Notes: generated by a model not told the origin, from the sequence alone. A DNA stretch of 64,000 nt from DASSSY01 sp035708205 (GCA_035708205.1 DASSSY010000004.1:248001-312000), one strand, 5' to 3'; positions 27,712 through 36,259 are shown, numbered from the stretch's first letter. Numbers and translations are program-made.

Positions 27712-28569
27712 ATGAAAACAGCGTTAGTCCATATTGTTGTATTTACCGGCCTGGTCATTTGCAGCCACCTGTCGTTCGGGCAGACAATTGCAGTAAACGA
27801 TCAGCTGTTTAAAATTTGCCCGGGGGATACCGTGTATATTTCGGTGGATACTTCCAGGAATACCACGCCTGTCGACCATTACGACTGGTTTCGTAACGAT
27901 AATTTAATAGCAAGCGGTTCTTACCGGCTAAAGGTTACGGACACCGGGCGTTATACGGTAGTATCTTATGCGCCCACCGGCTGCGGTTCGCCCCAATCGA
28001 ACAGTATTTTTGTGGCATGGAAGCAGCTTGTCGCTTTAAACGATGAGTTTTACACCGACCCGGATACGCGTGTTGAGGTTTTGTATCGTTTTAATGATAT
28101 TGCCGCCTGCAGCCCGCTTCAGCAGACCATTACTCATATTGTCCATCAGCCTAATAACGGCCGGTTACTGCCGGCCAATACGGATGGCGCCTTTATGTAC
28201 CAGCCTGACCAGGGCTTTGCGGGTACCGATTCGTTTTATTATTACCTGACGGATTCTTCCGGGCTCCGGTCCAACGTCGCCCAGGTGAGCATTCATGTCG
28301 GCCATATGGCAGCCGGCGGTACCTCAGGAAAGAACGCAACCTCGATCTATCCCAACCCCGTCAGCGATTTCCTCTATGTCAAGGGAGAGGGGGATGATAT
28401 TGTGCAAATAGCGCTCATAGACGACCGGGGACGGCGTTTCTATCAAGTCATTCCTAAGCTGGAGGTGACAGCAATTGATATGAGGTGGTATGCGGCAGCT
28501 GTTTATTTTGTCCAGGTAGTTTATAAGGACCATACGTCCAAATATTTTAAAGTGCTGAAAGCCAGGTAG
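27712..28569 (+). CDS. Secreted protein with Big/cadherin-like domain and type IX sorting domain
   Basis: A signal peptide (MKTALVHIVVFTGLVICSH, ending SFGQ) is followed by an Ig-like region with a Cys pair (KICPGDTVYIS ... PTGCGSP). A cadherin-like/Big_9 domain follows (about 110-205, ending GFAGTDSFYYYLTDSSG). The last 75 residues are a type IX secretion C-terminal domain: SIYPNPVSDFLYVKG, DRGRR, then AAVYFVQV and the terminal KYFKVLKAR. In the T9SS this domain directs passage across the outer membrane and is then cleaved. The ATG at 27712 is preferred over an in-frame TTG at 27700. It is the only protein in the cluster with the sorting domain. Confidence 0.8.
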   Translation: MKTALVHIVVFTGLVICSHLSFGQTIAVNDQLFKICPGDTVYISVDTSRNTTPVDHYDWFRNDNLIASGSYRLKVTDTGRYTVVSYAPTGCGSPQSNSIFVAWKQLVALNDEFYTDPDTRVEVLYRFNDIAACSPLQQTITHIVHQPNNGRLLPANTDGAFMYQPDQGFAGTDSFYYYLTDSSGLRSNVAQVSIHVGHMAAGGTSGKNATSIYPNPVSDFLYVKGEGDDIVQIALIDDRGRRFYQVIPKLEVTAIDMRWYAAAVYFVQVVYKDHTSKYFKVLKAR

Positions 28570-28684
28570 GGCCGGACCGGATAGGAAGTCGTTCGGCGAA
28601 TGCTGCACGGGTTTTTCCGCCTGGTTCATTTTCCGGTTGTTTAAAATAAAAGGGTTTGCGGTACGGGAAATATTTATGAGGTAA

Positions 28685-28710
28685 AATGTACGTTACATTA
28701 TTTACCTTTG
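28685..28710 (+). promoter_or_regulatory. Promoter box with adjoining palindrome ahead of the signalling cluster
   Basis: TACCTTTG at 28703-28710 fits the Bacteroidetes -7 box. Directly upstream, AATGTA-CGT-TACATT (28685-28699) is a perfect inverted repeat where a regulator could sit across the spacer. A second inverted repeat, TGTAA-N5-TTACA at 28757-28771, lies between the box and the start codon and shares the TTACA half. No clear -33 element is seen. Confidence 0.4.
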
Positions 28711-28798
28711 TTACGAGGGATCGGTATGCCGTGTCCGTAAAAAGCAATGTGTGTTTTGTAATGGTGTTACATAAAAATTGGCGTTAAAAGGCTCATTA

Positions 28799-29611
28799 AT
28801 GGAATTAACGTTAAATAAAGATCTTCCGGAAGTACGATTACGGGCTTTCCGGGCGGTAAATGACCCCGAAACCTGCCATAAATTCTTTAAGGGGCATGAG
28901 GAAGTGCTAGCTCATATCGGCATAAGAAAGGTGACGTCGTCCACGCCCGGATGGATGAATAATCCTGCTGCTTTTGTCGTCATTGTTGAGTCGTTAGACA
29001 GATCAAAGGTTTATGGCGGTTTAAGAATTCATATAGCAGGCGGAAGCGAGCCTTTGCCCATTGAAGAAGCGACGGCTAATATGGATCCCAAGGTATATGA
29101 TCTGGTAAAGGAATACGCGAGATACGGTGTTGGTGAAGTTTGCGGCTTATGGAATTCGAGGGAGATCGCGGGCTATGGCATTGGCAGTATTTTTTTAGCG
29201 AGGGCAGGCGTGGCCATTTCAAAAGTGATTGGCATAAGATCCCTTTTTTCCTTATGCGCCCCCTATACCGTCAAGTTGGGCGAAAGCCTGGGCTATTACC
29301 AGGACAAACGCCTGGGAAATGATGGAACGTTTTATTATCCTAAAATTGATCTTATCGCTACGGTAATGATTATGGATGACGTCAATGACCTGAGTGGCGT
29401 TACCGAAGAGAACAGGAAAGCGATCGAAGAGCTCAGGGCGAGTTTAAAAACAGTTAGAATAGAAGAACTTAGGAATAAAAAAATAAAGATACACTACGAT
29501 ATGGCACTTCCTCATTTAGGGGATTGGGATTTAAAAGCAACCATTGAAAATGCTTTAAATAAGAACCATACTCCTAAAAACCCTAATAATGATTTTGTAA
29601 GCCTGCATTAA
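28799..29611 (+). CDS. Predicted GNAT-fold acyltransferase, LuxI/FeeM-like (putative signal or acyl-conjugate synthase)
   Basis: 270 residues from the ATG at 28799; a TTG at 28778 would add seven. There is no signal peptide. The middle reads like a GNAT-type N-acyl synthase core. A central strand FVVIVESLDRSKVYGGLRIH corresponds to the G-G-x-R strand of AHL-synthase-like enzymes. A long acidic insert follows, then GEVCGLWNSREIAGYGIG, placed like the LuxI 'WE-x-SR' segment and the GNAT acyl-CoA loop. Next comes a helix LARAGVAISKVIG and a strand ending KLGESLGY. The last 60 residues are charged and helical. The match is by pattern only and the family is not certain. It heads a tight cluster with a methyltransferase and a two-component pair. 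Confidence 0.55.
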   Translation: MELTLNKDLPEVRLRAFRAVNDPETCHKFFKGHEEVLAHIGIRKVTSSTPGWMNNPAAFVVIVESLDRSKVYGGLRIHIAGGSEPLPIEEATANMDPKVYDLVKEYARYGVGEVCGLWNSREIAGYGIGSIFLARAGVAISKVIGIRSLFSLCAPYTVKLGESLGYYQDKRLGNDGTFYYPKIDLIATVMIMDDVNDLSGVTEENRKAIEELRASLKTVRIEELRNKKIKIHYDMALPHLGDWDLKATIENALNKNHTPKNPNNDFVSLH

Positions 29612-29622
29612 AACGCCAACCT

Positions 29623-30384
29623 ATGTCAGAGAAACATTATGATATTCACTATCTCGAAGATACCTTTAAGATCATGAAAGATATAAAGGATTATTCTTAC
29701 CGGCATTTTTCAGATATTGAGTATGGAACGATAGTGGATTTAGGGTGCGGAACGGGTAAAGATGTGATCAATATGGCGGCATTATCGCCTAAGGCTGAAT
29801 TTATCGGTATCGATCACGATCCGAAAATGATTGAACAGGCTGATGCGCAGAAAAGTGACCTGCAAAACGTCAGTTTTATTGAAGGAGAAATTTCCCCATT
29901 GCCTTTCAATGATGATTCCATAGCCGGTATCCGGGCGGAGCGCGTATTCCAGCATTTACAGCAGCCTGATCGGGTCCTGGAAGAAATAAATCGGGCGCTC
30001 ATGCCGGATCATCCTTTCGTTATCGTTGAGACAGATTGGGACAGTATTTCGTTTTACAATGCCGAAATAGTAACGGAGCAAAAGATAAGGGCCTATCTGG
30101 CAGAATCGAAAGTGGCCCAGGGGAAAATAGCGAAGCAGCTTACGCATAGGTTGGCCGGCCATCTGTTCAGGAACATAAGGCTGGAGGTCTTTCCCGTGGT
30201 ATTGCATTCTTTTCAGGATGCCTGTACTTATCTCTGGATAGATAAAATAGCGGAGGAGATGGCATATAAGGGCTTTTTAAGCCAGGGCCAGCATGATTTA
30301 TTTATAGATGCCCTGAAAAATGCGGATACGGAAGGATATTTCGCCTGTTCCATAAATATTGCTACTACTTTTTGTGTCAAATGA
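29623..30384 (+). CDS. Class I SAM-dependent methyltransferase
   Basis: 253 residues of Rossmann-fold methyltransferase. Motif I is VDLGCGTGKD at about residues 38-47. The acidic ribose-binding residue is in FIGIDHDPKMIEQA (motif II), and LPFNDDSIAGIRAERVFQHL is the motif III/IV region typical of small-molecule methyltransferases (Methyltransf_11/25, UbiE-like). Next comes a RVLEEINRALMPDHPFVIVE strand. It starts 11 bases after the acyltransferase gene, so the two are surely co-transcribed. The likely substrate is a small molecule, perhaps the product of the neighbour; this is inference. Confidence 0.85.
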   Translation: MSEKHYDIHYLEDTFKIMKDIKDYSYRHFSDIEYGTIVDLGCGTGKDVINMAALSPKAEFIGIDHDPKMIEQADAQKSDLQNVSFIEGEISPLPFNDDSIAGIRAERVFQHLQQPDRVLEEINRALMPDHPFVIVETDWDSISFYNAEIVTEQKIRAYLAESKVAQGKIAKQLTHRLAGHLFRNIRLEVFPVVLHSFQDACTYLWIDKIAEEMAYKGFLSQGQHDLFIDALKNADTEGYFACSINIATTFCVK

Positions 30385-30391
30385 CGTAGTA

Positions 30392-32545
30392 ATGAAGAAA
30401 CTGATTATCCTTTTTTTCCTTGTTTTTTTCTATACCGTAAACAGTTATGCGACAATAACCCTGACCGATTCGTTCAAATCGCTGTTAATAGGCAAGGATC
30501 TTTATATGTTGACACCCGGTGGCGATCTAACCTTTCAGCAGGTTCGCCGGTCAGCCGATTTTGTCCCTTTGTCCGAAAAAATACCTAACCTCGGGTTGCA
30601 TTCTGCGCCCGTTTGGCTGAAATTTACAATTTCCAATCAAAGCGCTAAGGATCATTTTCTTCTAAAGATCGATTATGCTATTTTAAACCGGGTGGACCTG
30701 TATATCCCGGTGAAGGGCCATTATTTGCTTAAGCATTCGGGAGAGTCCATACCATTTGCAAAGCGGGAATTTAAGCCACCGTTTATTCTTTTTGATCTTG
30801 AGCTGCCACCCGGTAGCCAGAAAACCTATTATATAAGGGTAAAAAGTCCCGAACAGATCATTTTGCCGATTTCCCTCACAACGCCAAGAAGCTTATGGGA
30901 AAATAGCTTTGTTGAGAATTTGGCAATAGGGCTTTTTATGGGCATCATTCTCATTATGGCTGTCTATAATTTATTTTTAGGGATATCCACGAGAGACAGG
31001 AGCTATATTTATTATGTTGCTTATATTGTTTTTGCCGGGTTAACGCAAACCGGCATTAGCGGCTTTAACTATTTATTGCTTTGGCCGGATTCGCCAAAAT
31101 TTGAAATGATCAGCGTACAGCTTTTTGCCTGTTTGGGCGGGGCTTTCGCCTTATTATTCACACATCATTTCCTTCGGATAGACAAATATGCTCCCCTTTT
31201 AAATAAGTTTTTCATTATTCTGATATCCATATTCGGCTGTGCCCTTATAATGTCCGTACTTAATTTGAACAAGTTAGGCTTTTTGGTCATGCAGCTTAAT
31301 ACCACCGTTACTTCCATTGCCATAATAAGTGCTTCTTTTTACATTATGGTTAAGGTAAAAGACTATGTACCTGCCAAAATCTTTTTTGTTGCCTGGGCTA
31401 TTCTGGTCAGCACCTCAATAATTTTTCTTTTAAAGGATTCCAATATTCTACCTTATAACAGTTTTACCCGCTATTCCTTTAAGCTGGGTACCGTTATTGA
31501 AGCTTCCCTTTTATCTTTCGCCCTGGCGTACAGGATCAATATTTTAAAGAGGGAAAGAGAAATGTCCCAGTCGGAAATGTTACGGTTAGCTAATGAGAAC
31601 AGGCGCATTTTAAGCGAACAGAATATTATGCTTGAAAAGCAGGTGTCTGAGCGGACACAGGAATTATTCGATAAAAATGTTGCCTTGCATGCCGCTAACG
31701 AGCATTTAAAACAAACTCAGACCCAACTGGTGGCTGCGGAGAAAATGTCGTCCCTGGGTCAGCTGACGGCCGGTATTGCCCATGAGATCAACAATCCCAT
31801 TAACTTTGTTTCTGCTAACATCAGTCCTTTGAAACGGGATATAGAGCAGCTTTTTAATACCATTGCGGCTATTGAATCCATTGGCCTGGAAGAAGGTAAG
31901 GCCGCGGCTGTAAAATTAATGGAAATGGCAGCCTATAAAGAGGCGCAGGAATTGGATTATTTGCAGGAAGAAATAGATCAGCTATTAAACGGTATACACG
32001 ACGGTGCCTCTAGGACGGCCAGTATTGTCCGGGGGCTGCGCTTGTTCTCCAGATTAGATGAGGATGCCTGGAAAGAAGCCAACCTGAACGAGGGTTTGCA
32101 ATCCACCTTAGCCATTACGGGAAACACCTTAAAAGGCATTGAGCTCAACACTCAGTTTGGTGAGCTCCCGCCGGTAGTATGCTTTCCGGGTAAGCTTAAC
32201 CAGATATTCCTGAATATCATTACCAATGCCGCATTTGCTATCCGCCAGAAGCATGGCGATAATATCGGTGGCCATCTCTGGCTCAGGACATGGCAGGAGG
32301 GCGAATTTGTTTTTGTATCTATTAAAGATGATGGTATCGGCATGGACCAGGCGACATTATCCAAGCTATATGAGCCTTTCTTTACGACAAAACCGGTTGG
32401 TGAAGGCACCGGCTTGGGCATGTCTATTGTTTTCACGATTGTTGAGCAGCATCATGCCCGTTTAAATGTTTGGTCAGAGCCGGGAAAAGGAACTGAATTC
32501 ACGCTTAAGCTTTATATCCAGCCCCCGGTGGATGACCCTGCATAA
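30392..32545 (+). CDS. Membrane sensor histidine kinase with 7TMR-DISM input module
   Basis: 717 residues from the ATG at 30392, 7 bases after the methyltransferase stop. An upstream start at 30359 would overlap that gene and spoil the signal peptide (MKKLIILFFLVFFYTVNSYA). A periplasmic 7TMR-DISMED2-like domain (about 30-170) is followed by seven helices (about 180-390; 7TMR-DISM_7TM). A coiled coil (390-450) comes next, then the kinase core. The H-box is GIAHEINNP with His464, the N-box IFLNIITNAAFAI, the G1 box IKDDGIGMD, and the G2 box GEGTGLGMS. The family senses extracellular small molecules. The only obvious partner is the response regulator next door. Confidence 0.9.
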   Translation: MKKLIILFFLVFFYTVNSYATITLTDSFKSLLIGKDLYMLTPGGDLTFQQVRRSADFVPLSEKIPNLGLHSAPVWLKFTISNQSAKDHFLLKIDYAILNRVDLYIPVKGHYLLKHSGESIPFAKREFKPPFILFDLELPPGSQKTYYIRVKSPEQIILPISLTTPRSLWENSFVENLAIGLFMGIILIMAVYNLFLGISTRDRSYIYYVAYIVFAGLTQTGISGFNYLLLWPDSPKFEMISVQLFACLGGAFALLFTHHFLRIDKYAPLLNKFFIILISIFGCALIMSVLNLNKLGFLVMQLNTTVTSIAIISASFYIMVKVKDYVPAKIFFVAWAILVSTSIIFLLKDSNILPYNSFTRYSFKLGTVIEASLLSFALAYRINILKREREMSQSEMLRLANENRRILSEQNIMLEKQVSERTQELFDKNVALHAANEHLKQTQTQLVAAEKMSSLGQLTAGIAHEINNPINFVSANISPLKRDIEQLFNTIAAIESIGLEEGKAAAVKLMEMAAYKEAQELDYLQEEIDQLLNGIHDGASRTASIVRGLRLFSRLDEDAWKEANLNEGLQSTLAITGNTLKGIELNTQFGELPPVVCFPGKLNQIFLNIITNAAFAIRQKHGDNIGGHLWLRTWQEGEFVFVSIKDDGIGMDQATLSKLYEPFFTTKPVGEGTGLGMSIVFTIVEQHHARLNVWSEPGKGTEFTLKLYIQPPVDDPA

Positions 32546-32664
32546 ATAATTGCGGGGTAGGAAAAGATAAAATTTGTTTTTATTGTTTATTCGGTATAAT
32601 TTTACAAGTTCTCAAGTGTCGTATCTGGGGATATTGTTTCTTAGTAGATTTATAAAGTGCTGTT

Positions 32665-33129
32665 ATGGACAAGCAAAAAATAGCGGTCTTATATGTAGAT
32701 GACGAAGCGAATAACCTGGTTTCGTTCAAGGCTACCTTTAGGCTGAAGTATAGGGTTTATACTGCCATCAGCGGTGAAGAGGCGCTTAATATTTTGGAAG
32801 GCAATGAAGTGCATGTGGTGATCTCTGATCAACGGATGCCCAATATGACGGGGGTTGAATTTTTGGAAAAGGTGCTGGCCAATTATACTAAGCCTGTCCG
32901 GATCCTGCTTACCGGCTATACGGATATGAGCGCTATTATCGATGCCGTGAATAAGGGAAAGATCTTCCATTATCTCACAAAGCCCTGGAGTGAGGAAGAG
33001 TTGTCTAAAACCATTGACCGGGCTTACGAGGTATATTTGGAAAGAGAAAAGATCTTGGCTTTAAATGAAGGCTTGGCAAAATCCAATGAGCAATTAGAGT
33101 TTCTTCTGCGGCAGAAATTGCTGTCTTAA
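32665..33129 (+). CDS. Single-domain response regulator with helical tail
   Basis: 154 residues. A receiver domain fills residues 5-125: the acidic pair in YVDDEANN, the phospho-acceptor Asp55 in ISDQRMPNM, the conserved Thr in LLTGY, and the Lys in LTKPWSEEEL. DQRMP and LTKPW resemble receivers of RpfG-like and kinase-linked regulators. The remaining 30 residues (YLEREKILALNEGLAKSNEQ) are a predicted coiled coil. No DNA-binding, HD-GYP or GGDEF output follows, so output must be by protein contact or through another regulator. It starts 119 bases after the kinase and ends in a strong terminator. Confidence 0.88.
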   Translation: MDKQKIAVLYVDDEANNLVSFKATFRLKYRVYTAISGEEALNILEGNEVHVVISDQRMPNMTGVEFLEKVLANYTKPVRILLTGYTDMSAIIDAVNKGKIFHYLTKPWSEEELSKTIDRAYEVYLEREKILALNEGLAKSNEQLEFLLRQKLLS

Positions 33130-33188
33130 TGCTTATTGGCTGATGTTTTTATTTCGTTTATTATACCTAATTAATTTGTTTACTAATT

Positions 33189-33232
33189 AAAATTAAAAAG
33201 AGAAGGATACTCATCCTTCTCTTTTTAATTTT
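33189..33232. terminator. Bidirectional terminator between converging genes
   Basis: A perfect 20-bp stem (33189-33208 with 33213-33232, core AAAGAGAAGGAT) has an ACTC loop. The A-rich and T-rich ends make it usable from both sides. It closes the signalling cluster on the plus strand and the transketolase gene on the minus strand. Confidence 0.9.
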
Positions 33233-33256
33233 CTAATATGGTTTTACCATAAATGC

Positions 33257-34225
33257 TTATTTTTCTTTTTTCCTCATGATGGCTTTCCTGGCTGACGCTA
33301 TAATATGCTCTTTGGTTAAACCGTATTTTTCCAGCAACTCCAGCGGCTGACCGCTCTCGCCAAAGGTATCTTTAACGGCGACATACTCCTGGGGGGCAGG
33401 GCAATTGACCGCCGCGACATGCGCCACACTATCACCTAAGCCGCCGTTTTGCTGGTGCTCTTCAGCGGTAACCGCACAGCCGGTTTTTTTCAGGGAATTG
33501 ATAATGGATGCTTCGTCCAATGGTTTGATGGTATGGATGTTGAGCAAATCCACTGAAATACCTTCTTTTTCCAATTCCCGCGCAGCTTCTAAAGCGGTCC
33601 AGACCAGGTGTCCGCAGGCCATGATGGATACGTCGGAGCCTTCGTTCAGGACCTGGGCCTTTCCGATCTTGAAATCACTGCCGTCCGCAGCGGTAAAATT
33701 GGGCCAGCTCACGCGCCCAAAGCGCAGGTAAACCGGGCCATGATGCTCCGCTATGGCTTTTGTGGCAGCCTTCGTCTGGTTAAAATCACAGGGCACAATA
33801 ACCGTCATTCCCGGAAGGTTTTTCATCATGCTGATATCTTCCAGTACCTGGTGTGTTGCGCCGTCCTCTCCTAAAGTCAGGCCGGCATGTGACGCGCAGA
33901 TCTTAACATTCTTGCCGCTATAAGCCACTGATTGCCTGATCTGGTCGCAGACACGCGAAGTGGAGAAGTTGGCGAAAGTGGTGGTATAGGGAATTTTTCC
34001 GCCAATGGTCAGCCCGGCCCCGATGCCGATCATATTGGCTTCGGCAATACCGCATTGAATAAAGCGTTCGGGAAAATCTTTCATAAACGGCCCTAGCTTT
34101 AAGGATCCTGCCAGATCGGCCGTAAGGGCAACGATATTTTCATTGGCCAAAGCGGCTTCATGGATACCTTCTCCGAATCCCGCACGCGTTTCCTTTTCAT
34201 TTTGGGCTAAATAATCCTGTAACAT
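33257..34225 (-). CDS. Transketolase, C-terminal subunit
   Basis: 322 residues matching the pyrimidine-binding and C-terminal domains of transketolase, as in the split two-subunit enzymes of many bacteria and archaea. The catalytic Glu that activates thiamine diphosphate is Glu62 in CGIAEANMIG. HAGLTLGEDGATHQ and the C-terminal AEEHQQNGGLGDS are also characteristic. The enzyme exchanges two-carbon units between pentose-phosphate sugars. The N-terminal (diphosphate-binding) half is not next to it in this window, since the upstream neighbour is a divergent ftsB-like gene. It must therefore be encoded elsewhere. Confidence 0.92.
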   Translation of the reverse strand: MLQDYLAQNEKETRAGFGEGIHEAALANENIVALTADLAGSLKLGPFMKDFPERFIQCGIAEANMIGIGAGLTIGGKIPYTTTFANFSTSRVCDQIRQSVAYSGKNVKICASHAGLTLGEDGATHQVLEDISMMKNLPGMTVIVPCDFNQTKAATKAIAEHHGPVYLRFGRVSWPNFTAADGSDFKIGKAQVLNEGSDVSIMACGHLVWTALEAARELEKEGISVDLLNIHTIKPLDEASIINSLKKTGCAVTAEEHQQNGGLGDSVAHVAAVNCPAPQEYVAVKDTFGESGQPLELLEKYGLTKEHIIASARKAIMRKKEK

Positions 34226-34332
34226 ATTTGGCTGGATGAGTCTAAATTACTTTATGCTGCAAAAGTAAAAAGAATTATTGGTGTATCTCAGGGATTTTTC
34301 CAAACTTTGCAAGAGCATCTAAATTCATACCC

Positions 34333-34638
34333 TTGCGAAAGCTTTTGAAAATCCTCACAAATAAATATGTTCTGACGGCGCTGGTCTTTGCCGTATTGAT
34401 GCTGTTTTTTGATCAAAATGACTGGTTTGAACAGCACCGGCGTCAAAAGCAGCTGGACGACCTGAAGCAGAATATAGAATTTCTTACCGGCGAATCCAAC
34501 AAAATGGAGGCACAGCTTAACGCTTTAAATAACGATTCCGGTTATCTTGAAAAATATGCCCGGGAGCATTATCACGAAAAAAGGGATAATGAGGATGTCT
34601 ATCTGATCATTCATGACACGGCTGCCGTAAAGCCATAG
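34333..34638 (+). CDS. FtsB/DivIC-family septum formation initiator
   Basis: 101 residues: a short cytoplasmic stretch, one transmembrane helix (about 12-26, VLTALVFAVLMLFF), then a periplasmic coiled coil (RQKQLDDLKQNIEFLTGESN) and the GYLEKYAREHYHEKRDNEDV segment. The last part matches the 'YaReey-mkkpgEdv' signature of the DivIC/FtsB family. These proteins link FtsL and FtsQ in the divisome. The start is TTG at 34333; no ATG is possible before the helix. It is divergent from the transketolase gene, 107 bases away. Confidence 0.88.
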   Translation: MRKLLKILTNKYVLTALVFAVLMLFFDQNDWFEQHRRQKQLDDLKQNIEFLTGESNKMEAQLNALNNDSGYLEKYAREHYHEKRDNEDVYLIIHDTAAVKP

Positions 34639-34892
34639 CGCTCCTGTAAAACCACGAAGTTGCTGGCGGCTTAAGGCGATTGATCATTATGGAGTTGTAT
34701 AGATGTAAGTTGATATTCAAAAGTACCTTTATAAGCAAGCCTCAAAAGCTTTTTGAAGTTTATCTGAATGTTGATATAAGATCATTGGATTTTCCAGAGA
34801 ACCGGGCATCAGAAAAGCTTTGATGCATTTAAAGAGAACCGGCATTTTACATCCGTGTCGCTGTGTGCCAACCTTTCTCGAAATAGATGCCC

Positions 34893-36206
34893 CTAAGCCG
34901 GTTCCAGGTCATTTGATTTCTCGCCTTTTTTCTTTGCCGTGGCCAACAGAATGATACCGGCAATGACCAGGCCGGTCGAGATGATCTCCGCCTGGGAAGG
35001 ATGAATAAAGCCCAGATCATATTTGTAGTTAACCCGGATGGTCTCCACTAAAAAACGTTCTATACCATTGAAAATTAAATAGACGCCAAAAAGCTGAAGG
35101 GGATATTTAAACCTGCGGCGCAATTTCCAAAGCGCTAAGAATAACAGCAGGCAGGCAATGATCTCATACATGGGCGTCGGAAAAACAGCTACCGGCAATA
35201 CGTGATTGTAAGCACCATAATCTTCAGGAATGGCAATACCCGCATTATTGATGTTGTGCTTATAGTTTTGGGCGAACAACCAATCCGGCAGCCAGGAAGG
35301 GGCCGGAAAATATTTATGGGGAATGTAATGGCTGTTGTTGGATCGGTTGAATTCCGGGAACTCCTTAAAAGATTGCGGGTTAAGGTGGACGGCTTTGTCA
35401 TAATCCTGCGGCGTGCCTTTGACTAAATTGGCGGTCGCGTTGATTTCGGTAACATAAGCGCTGTTGTATATGCCCCAGTCACCGTCTCCCGCCAACTGGC
35501 AGCCGAATCTCCCTAAGGCATAGGCCAACAATAAAGCCGGTGCGGCGGCATCGCAAAGATGACGGAAAGAGAATTTCTTCTTGCGGCTATACCAATAAAG
35601 CGCGGCCGTGGCACAGATCAGGCCACCGTAAAACGTAAGACCGGAAGGCGAAAATAAGTTACCGATAGGATCTCTCAGGAAATCATCCCAGGTTTCAAAA
35701 GCGTTGAAGATCTTCGCGCCGGCAAAGCCGGCGACGGCCGCGATAAAAATAATGTCCCATACACGGTTATGCGGAAAAACGGCTATCTTTTGTTCGACCG
35801 GCTCCGGCTTCTGCCGCTTTTTCTTTTCTGAATAACGAAGGTAGCATAAAATAGCGCCCAGAACAATTCCCGCCGGCCAGTTACCTGAAAGGGACAATAT
35901 GTAGCTGGCCGGATCGGTCATGGCGTTAGGGACCAGGAACAGACCGATAATTTTATACCCGAGTATAAAACCCAGGATAAATAACCAGGCCAGCTCTTTT
36001 GCTGTAGCCGGAGCGCCCGTGATCTCCGTAACGATTTCCGGTTCAAACAGCCCCTCTTCTTTTTTGCGCTTGAGCTCTTTGCCCAGGGCCCAGGCACCGC
36101 CGAGAAAAGCTATGGCCACACAAAAGCCAAAGGTTTTGATAACGCTTAAGCCTTCGACATTAATGCCGAAAAGGGATCGGAACAGGTAATGGAAATCTGG
36201 AAACAT
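34893..36206 (-). CDS. lgt: Prolipoprotein diacylglyceryl transferase
   Basis: 437 residues from the ATG at 36206; a longer open frame to 36314 would run into yajQ. A polytopic membrane enzyme that transfers diacylglycerol from phosphatidylglycerol to the lipobox cysteine of prolipoproteins. The signature loop is GRFGCQLAGDGDWG, with further blocks LTFYGGLICATAALYW and PVAVFPTPMYEIIACLLL. It is longer than the roughly 290-residue proteobacterial enzyme because of an extra N-terminal helix and a soluble insert between the signature loop and the PTPMYE block. That layout is usual in Chitinophagaceae. Many lipoproteins in this window would be its clients. Confidence 0.92.
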   Translation of the reverse strand: MFPDFHYLFRSLFGINVEGLSVIKTFGFCVAIAFLGGAWALGKELKRKKEEGLFEPEIVTEITGAPATAKELAWLFILGFILGYKIIGLFLVPNAMTDPASYILSLSGNWPAGIVLGAILCYLRYSEKKKRQKPEPVEQKIAVFPHNRVWDIIFIAAVAGFAGAKIFNAFETWDDFLRDPIGNLFSPSGLTFYGGLICATAALYWYSRKKKFSFRHLCDAAAPALLLAYALGRFGCQLAGDGDWGIYNSAYVTEINATANLVKGTPQDYDKAVHLNPQSFKEFPEFNRSNNSHYIPHKYFPAPSWLPDWLFAQNYKHNINNAGIAIPEDYGAYNHVLPVAVFPTPMYEIIACLLLFLALWKLRRRFKYPLQLFGVYLIFNGIERFLVETIRVNYKYDLGFIHPSQAEIISTGLVIAGIILLATAKKKGEKSNDLEPA

Positions 36207-36259
36207 GCGGGAGTGCTGTTTGACGGGAAATGAGAAATATTGCTGATGCTTTGGTATTA

